Shown here in pieces: positions 41,857 through 56,800 of a stretch of DNA of 64,000 nt. Source of the stretch: Mimachlamys varia (lineage: Eukaryota > Mollusca > Bivalvia > Pectinida > Pectinidae); contig OX392534.1 of the NCBI GenBank assembly GCA_947623455.1, forward strand, positions 31,866,926-31,930,925, given 5' to 3'. A program made the translations under genes and the position numbers. Numbering within the stretch: the first letter of the stretch is position 1; the number at the start of each line of letters is the position of its first letter. Under the pieces are notes generated by a model, which was not told the DNA's origin, did not search any database, and saw nothing but the letters and a program-made list of their open reading frames with translations.

Positions 41857-44800
41857 CTACAACCAAAGAACGGTTTAGTTAAAACACGAATACAACTACA
41901 CAAGTTACTAGGTACAAATATGTAAAACACAGTGTCATACATACGTATATGACTTAGTTACATTTTGGGTCTTTTTCCCTAAATCCTTTTTACGCATTTT
42001 CAGAATGCAAAATTATCACTCTTACATGAAATCTAGGCCTTATAGAGCAGTATTTGGTACAACAGTAACCTTTTTTCTAAACTGGAAAATTCTGGGACAT
42101 TAAAACAAATTTACTCAATTTGCAGAGACTTCTGAACTGTAAAGGGTGTTCATGTACATGCTCTATTAATTGTCAATGTTGACATTCAAACTAAAATCTT
42201 TGGTCTGTTCATCAAAAAACCCTTAATGGACAATTTTAAAGTCAATCTTATAAACAGAAAGTTCAAGATTTCCTGAGAGCATAATTATGTATATTTCCTT
42301 TTAAAATCATCCTTCTAAAGAAATTGCAGATACTTTGAAAGATAGGAATTCTTGATAAACCTTTTCAGGCAAAATATCATGAAATTTCAGAATTATTGGT
42401 ATTTCATCTTCCCTATATCCCCAAACACCCTACATACCAGCCATGGTTGTGTCGACAGTGAACGTGGACTGTTTGCCGCGGAAGGCCTTCTTCATTCCAT
42501 TACCCTCACACGTCACGTTGGCGGCCTCAGACTGGAACTTGGGTAGGTTGGTGAATCTACTCATCACGCTCGTCTTGGTGACCGTTTCCACGACGCATGT
42601 TGACAGTTCCTGCATGGTTGATACTTTTCCTTGTCCTAAAAATAGCCAGTAGAAAAGGTTTAGCCGAAATCCTCGTCAAGGGGAAAATATCATTTTATAT
42701 ATTAGGTGTGCACTTCAATAGAAATCAAGTCATCAACATTGACATTTTAAGCAGCTTGTAGGTAGATTTCTTTGTGTAATACTTTTTTAAACCTAGAGTT
42801 AGAGTAATGCATACTGTCCAGAATTTCAAATATAGTTTGTTCACCCCTGAAATTTCTTAATGAACTATTCCAATCCTTGAATTGGAAGAGTTCAAATGTC
42901 TTCGGGAGTGAATATGCTTTGTCTGCAAAAGTTTCAAAAGAATTTGAAATAAAACGAAAAACATGAAATCTCATAAAAACTTATTAAAATTTAAATCAGT
43001 CTCTAGAAGTGGTGCGTTTTCCTTTGCCACATGTGCAACCCGTCACAACAGAAAATATTTAAAAATTCAAAACGAAGATGTTATATCATCATACTGACCT
43101 GTGATCTTAGCCTTGAATGGACTACCAGCGACGTAGGAACCAGCGTATCGGATAGAGATGAGATAATCTCCGGCAGCGGTGGGCTTGTATGTGAACTCGT
43201 AACCTTCCTCGGTCTCCTTACACTCAAGTTTCACCTTCGACGGTCCCTCAACTGTTACAGCCAAAGCTCCGCTTCCAGCGTTACATGTGTTGACGAAGAA
43301 TTTGGCTGGCTCATCTGTTACAAAGACACCAAACAATGTTAAAATGTGATTTCGTCAAAAGCTACTACAGACATTTATGTAAATCTTACTATAATCCCTA
43401 TTATTTACAAGCAAGATTTACATTTGTATTTCATTTCTGCCGTCTAGCAATAAACATTCCAAATGATTCACATTAAGCAAGTGGTCAATTTGATATAAAT
43501 GTTTAAGTTTCAAAATGTTTTTAGATATATTTATACCCCTTCCCCTTATTTCTACATTTGAGTTACTTCCCTTTAAATTAAACTATATAAATACCCAAAT
43601 TTTCAATTAAATTGCTTAAAACACTGCTTACACAATTCATTTGTGTTTTGAAAAAGAAATTCACCTAAGTTAGGCACCATGTAAAACTGCTTATTTTTTT
43701 TCAGAATATCTAAATCTAGTCATTGTTAGAGGTAAGTAAACCTACCGGTGGTTCCAGAGCGGAGACCGTCTCCGGACACATGGACCATTCCTGGATCAGC
43801 ATCAACCTTTCCGATCATGATACGGAATGGACTTTCTGGGATCTGACATCCGTCATAGCTGACGAACACCATGTGGGGACCATTTTCTCTTGGGATGAAC
43901 CGAACAGCATACTCTCCTGTTGTACAGAAAACAATATTGATGAATACTCAATAGCACTCATAAACCCGGTCACCCCTTAGTAACTTGCAAAGACTCTTTC
44001 ATACATGCAATGGATTGGATGAGTCTATTTTCGGTCTACAGAAATGAAAGGGTTAGAGAATAAAAAGATTTTGTAATCTAGATTTACTTATATTCTTGTT
44101 GCCTTCTTTTATTACCAATTACTGTAAAATTTACAACGCATGAGCTTTCATTGCATCAGACTTCAAAAGTAGATAGTAAGCAGCTATGTTTTTTCTCTGG
44201 AACAAAGTTTGGTTGGATTGATTTTTTAAGGACAACCTCCTACTGTATGCTATGTAAAGATAAGTGTTGAGTGTATTTGGGAGGCTTTGTGATAGCCCGG
44301 AACTTTTGCCGATTTAAAGTGCTACCACCCTGAAGTATACTGACACACCCAATACCAATATCAACTTCTTTCAACTGAATCCCTGAGGTGCACTAAGCAG
44401 CGAGTTATAATGATTCCCTTTTCACTCTATCCCAATCTCACGTACCATCGTCAATCTCCTGGATGAATCCTTCCTCTTCAGCACCGGATGGGGTCAGAAC
44501 CATGGCCTTGACCTTGCCAGGCTGGGCACCGTTGAAATGAATTACGAACGAGCATGGCTTTCCAATCTGTAACGAAGAAAAACATGTCAATTATCAAAAT
44601 TGTTTTGTGACCATCTATTTTCCGAAAAACCTAATGAAAGGTGGATATTTCTAGCGATAGATTCTTTCTAAGTTCGTGATATATATAATACTGAATTCTA
44701 GTGTAGTGGTTAAATTTCTCGAGTGTTATATTTGACTCTCAGTTTGGAACTTATTGCGAGGGGATTCATTTCATGGATCACAAATTATTTTAAAACCTAT

Positions 44801-47800
44801 ATTATATAGCCATAATAAATTAAATTCAATAAGGTGTTAATTTTTGCGAATTGTGAAGCTTTCACAAATTTAACAAAATTAAACCCCTCGTGAATATTAG
44901 CAGCTATGCAGTAAGGAGAGTTTTTGTTTACGTACTCCTGCTCCCTTGGACTGGAGTGCGGACACGGACAGTTTGCGGGCATCGCCTATGCTGGGGGTGA
45001 CGTAGACTCTGTAGGGTGACTGCGGTATGTGTTCGTCGTTGAACTTGATCGACACCAGGTACTCTCCTGGCTCCGTAACCGTGTAGCTGACGCCGCACGA
45101 TCCATCCTTGCGGTCGTCAAAGTCAAGTTCCGCCTTGGACGGTCCTTCTACCGCGATCGACAGGCCGCCGGCACCAGCCTCACGTGTGTAGATGTTGAAC
45201 TCACCTACAAGTCAAGGAAAGTTCCGTCAAACCAAACTCATCAGACAAGTACTGTGCCAGTACTATTTTAATTTCTTGTGTATTGCACACTCTTTTTTTT
45301 TATTGCCTGTACTCCCAAAATATAAGGAATTGTTTTTAACTTTTAAGGTATTAATTGACCAATTGAAAAATTTTCCATGTTCAATGTGTTTTATGTATTA
45401 TCATATCCATTCATTTGTTTCACTTCACAATCGCACACTTACATGGTTGGTTGATCTCTCCCTTCTCCAGACCAGGTCCGGCAGCGTGTACCTTGTGTGA
45501 ACCTCCACCAGCAATAGGACCTACAGTAAACTCAAATGGACTACCTGTAACACAAAGGAGGACATTTTATATTAAAACAAATCCAATGACACTGAAAAAC
45601 TGCCAACATAACACATTTATGTGTGGCTGGAAAATATGGACTTAACTACACTTTAATCTGATATTGGCACAAAATATTTGCAGGCAACTGTAGGAGAAAG
45701 GGGTATTCATGATAAAGTTTGGTAAACTGTTATATTCATGATAAAGTTTGGTAAACTGTTATATTCATGATAAAGTTTGGTAAACTGTTATATTCATGAT
45801 AAATTTGGTAAACTGTTATATTCATGATAAAGTTTGGTAAACTGTTATATTCATGATAAAGTTAAACTGTTAATATTATCAAGACAGATAATTGTAAGAG
45901 AAAGGGGGTATAAATCTATGTGGAGAATATCTGATAAAGGGAGGTAATTACAATAATGGGGATAACTATATGTATGTGATTAATGGAAATAACTATGTAA
46001 AGGGAGATAATCATCAGATTGAAAGGGAAATAACTGTGGCATCAAGGTTGAAAATTGCTCAACAGGAACCATGTACGATAAAGGGGGACAACTGTGTATG
46101 ATAAAGGGGGATAAGTGTGTATGATAAAGGGGGACATCTGTGCATGATAAAGGGGGATAACTATATGATAAAGGGAGATAACTATACCTGGAATATGCAT
46201 ATCCTTGTGTTTCACACAAACAGTGTGTACACCCATCTCTTTGGGAACAAATTTAATACTATAATGGCTGTCGTCTAGGCTGATGATGTCACATAGCTCT
46301 GTTACGCCTGTCGGACTCGTTACAGAGGCTGTCATATCAAACGGACTCGTTCCTACAAACACCACAAAACATAGCATAAAGTCATAATTGAAAAGTTATG
46401 ATGTTTTCTGAAATGTAAATTTGTTTTTAGTAAATCTTCAAGAAATTTTGAATACCAATAAAGATATTTTAATATGTATCAGTCATTATAACACTAATGA
46501 CTAAGTTAGTATGGAAGCATCAATTGTTTTAAATAAAGTTAAAAACAAATAGAGTTTAATTTACATACAGATAAACAGCCACCATTCAATACAAACAAAT
46601 TATAATTAGTTGGCATATATGAAAATTATATTAGCTATAGTTAATAATGTATGAATCATAAACAAACTATCATATTTTCTCTATGAATGATTACTTCAGG
46701 TTAAAAAATTACTGATGTACGAAAAAAGTACATTCATGAAAATATATATATAAACAAAAAAAAACAACAAATAAGTCATGCTGATTCCTTTGGTTGTTAT
46801 TGTGTAACAACAAATAAATTTAGCTGAACTGAAAGGAACATACAAATAACAAAGATTTAACCAAACCACACAAGCTCATTCTTTTTATCAGGTGTACAAT
46901 TAAAAAAATAACACATTTCTCAGGGTATTGTGATTCCTTAAAGAAATCCAATGTTTGAAAACACTGTGGGCTCAACATGTTTCATGCTGGTTTGATCAGA
47001 GAGCCAACCAGTTCTCCTTTACAGAACAGAGGTTTTGATTGGAGGATTAACAAGTTCTCCTTTACAGAACAGAGGTTTTGATTGGAGGATTAACAAGTTC
47101 TCCTTTACAGAACAGAGGTTTTGATTGGAGGGTTAACCAGTTTTCCTTTACAGAACAGAGGTTTTGATTGGATGGCTAACAAGTTCTCCTTTACAGAACA
47201 GAGGTTTTGATTGGAGGGCTAGCAAGTTCTCCTTTACTTTACAGAACAGAGGTTTTGATTGGAGGGCTAGCAAGTTCTCCTTTACTTTACAGAACAGAGG
47301 TTTTGATTGGAGGGCTTACAAGTGCTTTTTTACAGAACAGAGGTTTTGATTGGAGGGCTTACAATGCAAGAGCTTCTTTACATAATTGAGGGTTGGGGGG
47401 GGGGGGGTTGGGGGTTGGGTAGAGATCTTTGGGGGTGGGGGTGGGGGTGGGGTGTTAAATTACAACAACAATAGCAAGGTCATCAATTTCTCATCGTCAC
47501 GGGTACTACTATACCTTTCGTTACATGTGTTTCTAATATCCTAAAGGCACCCAATTTGGCAAAGTATTGAACTACAATAAAACAGCAAACTCTTGGTTCC
47601 ATTACTGCCACTATAACAATTACCTAAAGAATTTCCAAGGTTACATTGAACATTGAATAGGTTACAAAAATATTCAAGAAGTTTCTATCGTTTCAAAAAT
47701 ATAATGTGGAACAGTTGCCATGGTTTCAAAAATGTGGACAGCTGCTGCAGTTACAACAAATGTTTAACAGTTTCCATGGTTACAACAGATTTAGAATTAC

Positions 47801-50800
47801 TAATTACTCTAAAATAGACTGCTAGATCAAAAGCTGCATTTGTTTTGGGTTCGTGTAATGGATGAATGTTGATTGTGAATACTGTAGGTATTGAAGCAGA
47901 TAGGATGGTGAATAGCTATTTCTTCAAGTGCAAAAAGCTCCAAATGTTTAGCATGTGAATTTTTCCAGTGCACCGTGAGTTTTGATAAGTTGACTTACTC
48001 CCCCTCCACCAACTGGCTCCGAAATCTTCTCGGTATGGAACAAGTAACATACTCAATTATTTCTCCAACCATTTATCATTTATAATAGTTACTACAGCTA
48101 TAAAATTGGACAGGTGATGTTCCTCCACAAGTGTATCTGCTTAGATCTTAAAAGTTTCCATGGCAACCAGATAATCTAGTCCTTCCCTGGTTACGCTTAC
48201 CATAGTAATGAGGTTAACGGAACTCTCTAGTGTGTGGGAGATTACAAAAGTTGGAATGCTTGTCAAAAAAAATATTTATGAACTTAAAAATGATTTTCCT
48301 CATCATCATGTGTTTTTCAAAGCTAAACACAGTTTTATCCCTTCTGATATTACGATTTTCAAACATATTTCTTCAATGCTATCAAAATCAAAAGTAATTT
48401 TGTGACTTATCACTAAATCTCCCTTGATACAGAAATCTTATGTAACACCGAAACATCAATGTAAAACCATTCATCCGTTTCCGCCCCTAATCGCTCAAAT
48501 GCCTACACATGTAGTTAAAAATAAGTTAGAAGCTATTTATAGCTGAAGCTCGCTAGAAATAAATCCTCAAGGTCAGTATGTTCTGATATCAAACTTGATA
48601 CACAACTTTACATTAACATGGGGGAGAGAAAAAAGCTTTAATATTCTTTAAAAAATTATGTTACGCCCTGGTAGTGCTCCCACTGAAAGAGGGATGAAAA
48701 AGATGCGTCTAGAGATATTGGCATGTGCTGTTAAGAAAACAAATAGCTTGGCCACAACCCAACTCCATTTTTCAAATATTTTGGCAGTTTCTGACAGCCC
48801 TATACTTTGATTCAAGAAAACTGTTAAACCAAGAATACAAAGCCAGTAAAACTAACAACACGATCCATTAGTTGTTCCTAGCATGGAGAGTGTTAATTTT
48901 TTAATGAACGATCGTAAACTGAAACACTTGACTTTTTCATTCAAGAATGTCCTTCCAGTAATTTAGCTGCATAGAAAACTTCCAAACACCAAAATTTATA
49001 ACGATTCTGTAATTGGGTAAGAAAATACCATTACAAAACCTAAACCACACCACCATCCAAGGATATAAAATGCTCATTACCCCACACGACTCTTTGGAAT
49101 TTTAATGGGGCATTTATAACATATTTTAATTGATCTTTAATGGGGTTTTTAATTGACAATTAATGGATTTTTATTGCACATTAAGAGAATGTTTCCCAAG
49201 AACAAGTGCAGCAAACGAGATTTACGAGGCCATATTATTTTGCACACCCAGAGGGAGTGTGGATTTCTGCCAAAGTTTCAAGAATGTTTGTTTCAAAATA
49301 TAGGTAGACTGCTCAAGTGACTATCTACCGAAAAACGCGTCAGCTTAAGTGTTGATCATCTAACGGAAAACGGTGAAATTTTTAGAATTTCGGCATTTCA
49401 AAAACGGTCTGCCGTGATGAAAATGAAACGGGAATTCCAATTAAATATCACCTTTTTAAGAACCAGACATATGTGTTTTTGTCCAGACTGTTAAGTGAGT
49501 ATCTGTTAGATTTCATGAATACATTTGTGAGTTCCAGAAATATTTTTCTCAAGGAAGAATTTCCAATTAAATCTTCGTAAAATTGGAAAAATTGAAGAGT
49601 TAAATTACAAATGTTTTCAATATATGCATGCGTGGTAAGTAAGCAAATCTGTTAAAATGTCTACCAATTAATTAATTGCTAATGCCAATTAATTAAGATA
49701 CTTGGTTAATCAATTAGTCAACTAATTTAGACTTGCACCTGACGAAACACACGTTAAAATGTGTATCGCACTAGTGAAATTATAGATATTTAGCTATGAT
49801 GCACCTGTACAAACAGGTATGCAGTAATGAGTTAATAAAATTAGTGAACTACTCTACAAATCTTGTTCGCAATATGCGAATTAAAGATAAGATAAATATT
49901 GTTAAAAAGAATGGACCAGAGCTGTCCATAGATAGCATTGCCCAGAGGCGAGATTAACAACTCACAGGTGAGATAACGAGACTTACCTGGTATTTTAAGA
50001 CTGAGTTCGCACTGACTGCCGATATGAGTGATGTCCGCAGCCTCTCTGTGGCGCGTGATCCTTTCCGTAATTCTAGATGACGATTCTCCACCAATCTTTA
50101 CCGTGTATGGACTTCCTATCAAAGCAAAATCAACCAAAGTGTTGTTATTATGATATTTTTGTTAAGACGCCTCAGTCAAACCTCACTTTGAAGTTGGAGG
50201 TACAGTAGAGATCAAAACTTTAAGTTATTGTAGTTTAATCAATTTCAGTGTTAAATTTCAGAATTAAATGGGGTCTTTGATTTATACAAGTTCAAGATGA
50301 CCAGGTTCTACTATCATGTAAAGAATTCCTAAAGACTCAAATTTTATGACAGAGTTTTACAAACTTAGATATTAGCATTGATTAATCAGTAGAGAAATAT
50401 TCCGATTTTTCTTCTTTTTTGTTTTGTTTTTTGAAAATTCATTTTATTAGCCATTATACTTGTACCTTAAATAGAAACATTTGTTTATGATCTGCCTTAT
50501 CTGTCCTAAATAGCATTATTTAAAATGGCCTCGTTTGTGTTAACATACCACTATAACAACCTACAGTTCCCATCTTGTTAACTGTCATACATTGCGCAAC
50601 CGAACACATCTTATTCATTTGAATGTTCAAGCATAAATCCTAACTCAATGATCATAATATGAGGGTGGGCGGGGCTATCATGTGTCTTTGATTGGTTTTA
50701 TCACCCATAAAGTTTTATAGTTTTCGTTGTAGTGCCGTACTTAACGATTCAACTACCTCTGATAGCTGCGATAAGCTACGATATTCATTCCTTGGTACAG

Positions 50801-53800
50801 CAATGCTTGCCTTGTATGATATCAGCCGGTAATTAGACACAAAAGCATTTACTGGAACCAGCTCAAAACATACCAAGTCTCCCAACATTTCAAACCAGAA
50901 ACAGAAATGTTCTGTCTTTAAAGTTAATCATATCAGCCACACCTCCCATTTGAAATGAGCTTGGGAATTGGGAACCGACAGTTTTATGCTGAATTGTAGA
51001 ATTATGTTGGACAAGCAGCCAAACAATCAGCATTTGAACGTTAAACAATTAACAAAGTGGTGTAATACTGAGCAGGCGATGGTGAACCATAGTCTTATAA
51101 TAAATATTTCATCTCCCTCCTTCCTAAACAGAACTGATCTCAATCAAACTAGTATGCTACCATATGTCAACACAAATTGATCATAACATTTATCATTAAA
51201 CCCCTCAAATTTCTGTCCCAGTTCAATTTCTCATGCCCCCCCCCCTCCTCTCCCAAAACATAATATCAATAATTTACCTCACATCATCCAATGAAATGTC
51301 AGTGTAAATTATAGTGCTGAATTACATTATAAGATAAGCACCCCCTGGTGTGTTTCTATGACACAAGAATAAAACTGACTACACCCAGACCTTCCTGTCC
51401 TGATGATAATACTGATACTTATCCTGGTCCAACCCCTTCTCTATTGGTGGTAGATTTATATCTACATATATACATCCACTAGCACAACCCTCCCCCCTCC
51501 CCTCCACCACAACCCTGCCCCCTCCCCCTACCACAATGCTGCCCCCCCCTCCCGCCACAACCATGTCCCCCTCTCCCCCAACCACAATCCTCCCCTCCCC
51601 TCAACTACAACCCTGCCCCCTCCCCCTCCAACTACAATCCTGACCTCCCCCCAACCACAGCCCTGCCCCCTCCCCCTACCCCTTCTCCAACCTCAACTCC
51701 CTTAACTACTTAACAGCACTTTTCAGACTTTGCTGTGAACAGTGCAAATATTTCTAAACAACTCAATCATTATTGTCCCCATCTACCTTTTTACTAGCTT
51801 TGGGGCAACTGCCTACATGCTTTTATCATTTTTTTCCCTCCTTAGAAGATCAAATTTTGTTCTAAACATGAAATCTAAAAACCTCAGACTGCAGTATAAC
51901 TCAAAGATTGACACTTCCGCCTTAAATACATTAACCGAAATCCATCCTGACTTATCAACCTCCCAATCTGACAAAGACTCGGCAGAGATTTTTGGCTTCA
52001 ATCAAAAAGTTATCTCGGTCATTCCAAAACATTTCTTGTTACAAACCAATGTAATTTTTATACATCAAATTTTTTTCTTTTTTTTTTTGCGGAGTGTGTA
52101 AGTGTGGGGGGCAGAATCTTAAGCAAAAGAGTCTTTCTAGATTTATCAAAGAGCTTGATTTACGATGTCTATGGCCAGTGTAAAACGTGTTTTACTGCAA
52201 ACATTTCTTGAAGTAACCATTACCAAAACTTATGATGTTCTTAAAGAAATTTAACAATGAAACCAATATCATTATGACTCCTTACATGTACATGTTGTCA
52301 AAAGATTTTGGTAAAAAAGCTATAAGTAAGGCGAACATTTTCGGGGAAAGCCTGAATTTTAGAAAGAGGTTCTGAATCTTTTTCATATTTTCTTCAGTGA
52401 ATCATGATGAAGCATATCATTAATTGTTTACACTGGTAGTTAATTTATGCCTGTAATTAACAGACATTGAAATATGTATTGTAATATAAGTTTTCAAATT
52501 CTTTATTTCAACTGACCTGGCACATGCTCGTCTGCGAATTTGATGTTAATAACGTAATTTCCGGGCTCGGTTGGTTTGTAGGTTACACGACAACTTCCAT
52601 CTTCATTGTCCAAACATTCGATATCGGCCTTGCTGGGGCCTTCAATGGACAGACTAAGACCACCGTAACCTAGCAACAAAAAAAAACAACAATTATTACT
52701 GTTACTTAGCAACAGAAGTCTATGAAAACTATTACCTCAACATTTTCACAATTTCGTCTTCACAAATATATTTTGCATAATTAACTAGTAATCGTCACAC
52801 CTAAACAATACTGTCAGTCAACTCACCTGCATCCCTAGTATCCACAGTGAATTCATTGATTTCATTGGCCATTCCTGTTTGTAGGCCGGGTCCACTGACA
52901 TGGACCTTACTGGCGTTTCCGAGCTCACTCTCGCCAACGTAGATTTTAAAGGGACTACCATTGATGTGTGTTCCGTTCCTAAATACATTCACTAAATGTT
53001 CTCCCACTTCATGGGGAGTAAATGAGATTCCTGTGGAAGAGAAAAGAAAATGGTCAATTAAAAACTGTTTTACAGGAAAAAATTAACAAACTACTGTAGT
53101 ATAATACTAATAAATCTAAAATGGCCTTTGAAATATGGTTCCATGGTCTGGCTTGACAGTAAAAGCTATTGCTGCTGAATTTCAATTACAATACAATGAT
53201 TATATAGCAGGAAAAATGGTGCATGAAGAAAACATGATAATAAACGAAAAGTGACATTATATTAACTGACGTGACATTAAGAGGACTCTAATGTATCAAC
53301 AAAACAAACTCTAAATACACTGCAGCTATTTCCCAAAACATTGGATCATCAGTCAACAAAAGTGACCACTCATCCCACACATTTCATCCCTCAGATACCT
53401 ATTAAGAATTACACAACCTACACAGTAACACTGAGCGACTGACTACTATGCTTCTCACCCACTCCTTACCCTTACCTAAGTGACCGCTGGTCACACTCAG
53501 TGACTGACCAATAGGTATCTGACCCATCCCTTACCTAATTAAGTGACCACCGATCACACTGAGTGACTGACCGATATTTATCTGACCCACCCCTTACCTA
53601 AGTGACCGTTGGTCACACTGAGTAACTGACCAAGCCCTTACCTAAGTGACCGTTGGCTAGACGTTTGAGCAGGCACGATTCCTCGTTACCAGATGGAGTT
53701 CTAATGGTGGCCATCAGACTGCCGATGTCGGACTCTGTGACCTTGAGAGACACCTCACTACTACGACCAATCTGGGCTCGCTTCTTCACCTCCGTGGATG

Positions 53801-56800
53801 CTGAAAGGGACATCACAAAAACAAATTTATATTTTCGAAATACCTTATACTTCTGCCCAGTAAAAATATTTGCAATTCTAAAATCGGTAGTTTTTCTTCA
53901 CATATAATCATGAATTCGCGATCGAGTTGTGTGGGTTTGCAAGTCTACTTTGAAGTATGCATGGCTTGGGCTGTCAAAATACTTTTTATCAAGACACCAA
54001 GCGCTATTTTCTGAATGAACTTACGAGTGATTTTGGCGGTGAATGGTGAACCAGAAATGTGTTGATCTGCAAACTTGCAGGTGATGTTATATTCTCCGGG
54101 TGCTGTAGGTATGTAGGATACAGTGCATGTGCCATTTCCGTTATCCTGGCATTTAATCTCGGTCTTGGAAGGACCTTCGATGGCCAGGGACAGACCACCT
54201 GAAAAACAAACGCAGTGATGACTCAGGTTTTTAAACATTTCAAATTACCAAACATAAACAAATTTAGGCTGACGTAGCTCTTTATTAATCTTAATTATAG
54301 AGTGCAAGCAAGAAAATGAAATCAAATATTTTTTTTAATATTGTCATAAAACTGATCTACATAAAAGAAAGTGTTTTTCTGACACCGATTTCCAAGGTCT
54401 TGTTTTCTTAAATAACCACATCTTTATCAAAAGGGTGTGTTGATTGCCAACACTTTGGGAGCAAGAGATTTGTTTTTACACCAGTGCAGGGAAGCAAATT
54501 AAATTCTAGATTAGGCATATGGACAGGAATATTTGTATCTCGCAGGCTTACAAATGCGACCTTATCCTCAACTTGCGGATGTGACAACCCCTTATATTAA
54601 CGGATGTTTAAACCCTCAGACTAACGGATGTGAACAACCCTCCAGCTAAAGGGTGTGAACATTCCTCAGACTAACGGATGTGAACTCGCTACAAACTTAC
54701 ACATGTGAATATCTCAAAATAATCCAAAACACCTCGAGAAATCTAGAAATCATCACAAGCACACAAATAATACTTTAAAATGTAATCCAACATTCCAGCA
54801 CCTCCTTCAAAGCATCGCGTCCTTCCGCAATGTCAGACGACTGCAATGTCCAGAAAAAATCTCTTCCATACAGACACTTCTACATAACACAGCCATCTAA
54901 CATTGCTGTATATACCAGACTATAGCCAGCCGCCTAAAACCCAAATATCATTCCCCGGGGAGGCTTAAGTAATCAGCATCATTTGGCTTGCTTCACCAAA
55001 CCTTTCTTATTTGTTGGCCGAATCGCTTGTTTTCTTAACCAAATATATCTGCGAAGGTGCCTCTAGGTATCAGAGGAAGATTGTACATTGGTTTTCACTT
55101 ATCTGTTTCCAAAAAACTAATTCCAGCCAATTCAAGAGAGAAAATGATGTTTCGAAGTAAAGAAGAAGAGTTATTTGGGTCAAGAGATTATCTGTACGAT
55201 ATTCAAAGAGAATTCCCGACTTCTAACTTTAAGATGAAGACCTCATTATGCGAGCAGTTCATATTTACTATGTTCCTTTCGCATTTTTATCTCCGTAATG
55301 TGATGATACAAAAAACTGTACGCTTTAATCATAATCCATACGAAATATGGAATAAAAACTTCTAAATATAGGAATGAAATTGTTAAAACTTGAAAAATGC
55401 CAAAAAATTCAACTGCTTAAGACTAAGCGGAACACTTACAATTATTAAGAGTATGATATATCAAATTGACTCTAAACACCTCCCTACCATTTCTTATCCC
55501 GAATTAGGATTAAATGGATTTTCCTTTTCTGGCATATTTGATTATAGAAGTGCTGTATCAAAATCTATGTAACCTTATTAACCAGAATCCCAATTTCACA
55601 ACATTTAAATGGTTTATTGGCCCATCTCAATTTTAAATGACCATACAGTCTATTTCATCATCCATTAAATCAACTGTGTTGCTACCCTCCCTTCTAATAC
55701 ATCAGCCTTTACATCAACTGTGTTGCTACCCTCCTTTCTAATACAACAGCCATTACATCAACTGTGTTGCTACCCTCCATTCTTATACAACAGCTGTTAC
55801 ATCACCTAGATTATCACCCTTCACATGAAACTACAGCAGGCATTACAACAACTAGATTGCTACCATCCACTCTAATATAATAGCTATTACATCATCCTTG
55901 ATGTTGCTATCCTCTATTTTTTAGTTCTTCCTGTTTCAATATTAATTTCAAATTTATCTTTTCACTTTCCAGTTCATTATGTCCCGAGTATTCATGATAT
56001 ATTCATCATCGAACCCCCCCCCCCCCCCCAACCGTTTAGCATTGTATTAAAGAACATTCATTATATACACATTATAACCAAGATTCTACCTCTTCCTATA
56101 ACTTCCCATTAAGACTTCTGGTAAATTGCCCAAAATCCAGAAATTCGAGACTCACAATATTATGCCATAAAGATCCATTTTCCTGATACTAAATTGAAAT
56201 GGAAGGTTTTGGATTAATATCCCTTCTAAAAACTTCTAAGCTCCCATTATAAAGAGTTATTTATAAAACACAACCAGTAATTACAATAAGCATATCAGCG
56301 AATTATTTCCGAGCAAGATAAGAGACTAACAGATATACCGTACCTCAACTAATAGAAACCCTCGGCACTGACAGATTGGTGTTAAACACATATATTTGCC
56401 AACTTGTATGTTGCATCAAGGAAAAACATCTCCAACAATTTTTTTTTTTTATTACATAACCAGTAAAATATTTTTTCTTTAGAAAACCAGGAAGGGACTG
56501 ACGTTTATTTGAGAATGCGCGTTTATCATAGTGACTACGGTATTGTGTATAGAGTGCGTGTTGAGTCGAGAGTCAGGAGAAATTGTATTTAAGGGAAGAC
56601 CTTTATCAAATACACAACCTAAATCTTTAATCTCAAAGATTCACCGTAAAAAGTCAGTGGGTCCCGTCCTTATCAAACTGCTTCCCACTTGGGCCTGTGA
56701 AACTTGTAATTTACACACAAAACTATTGCAAGGAGCTTACATCGCTTCTCTTAAAACTTTTAAGGGTTTTGTCCACAAGTCAGATAAACTGTAGGGAAAA

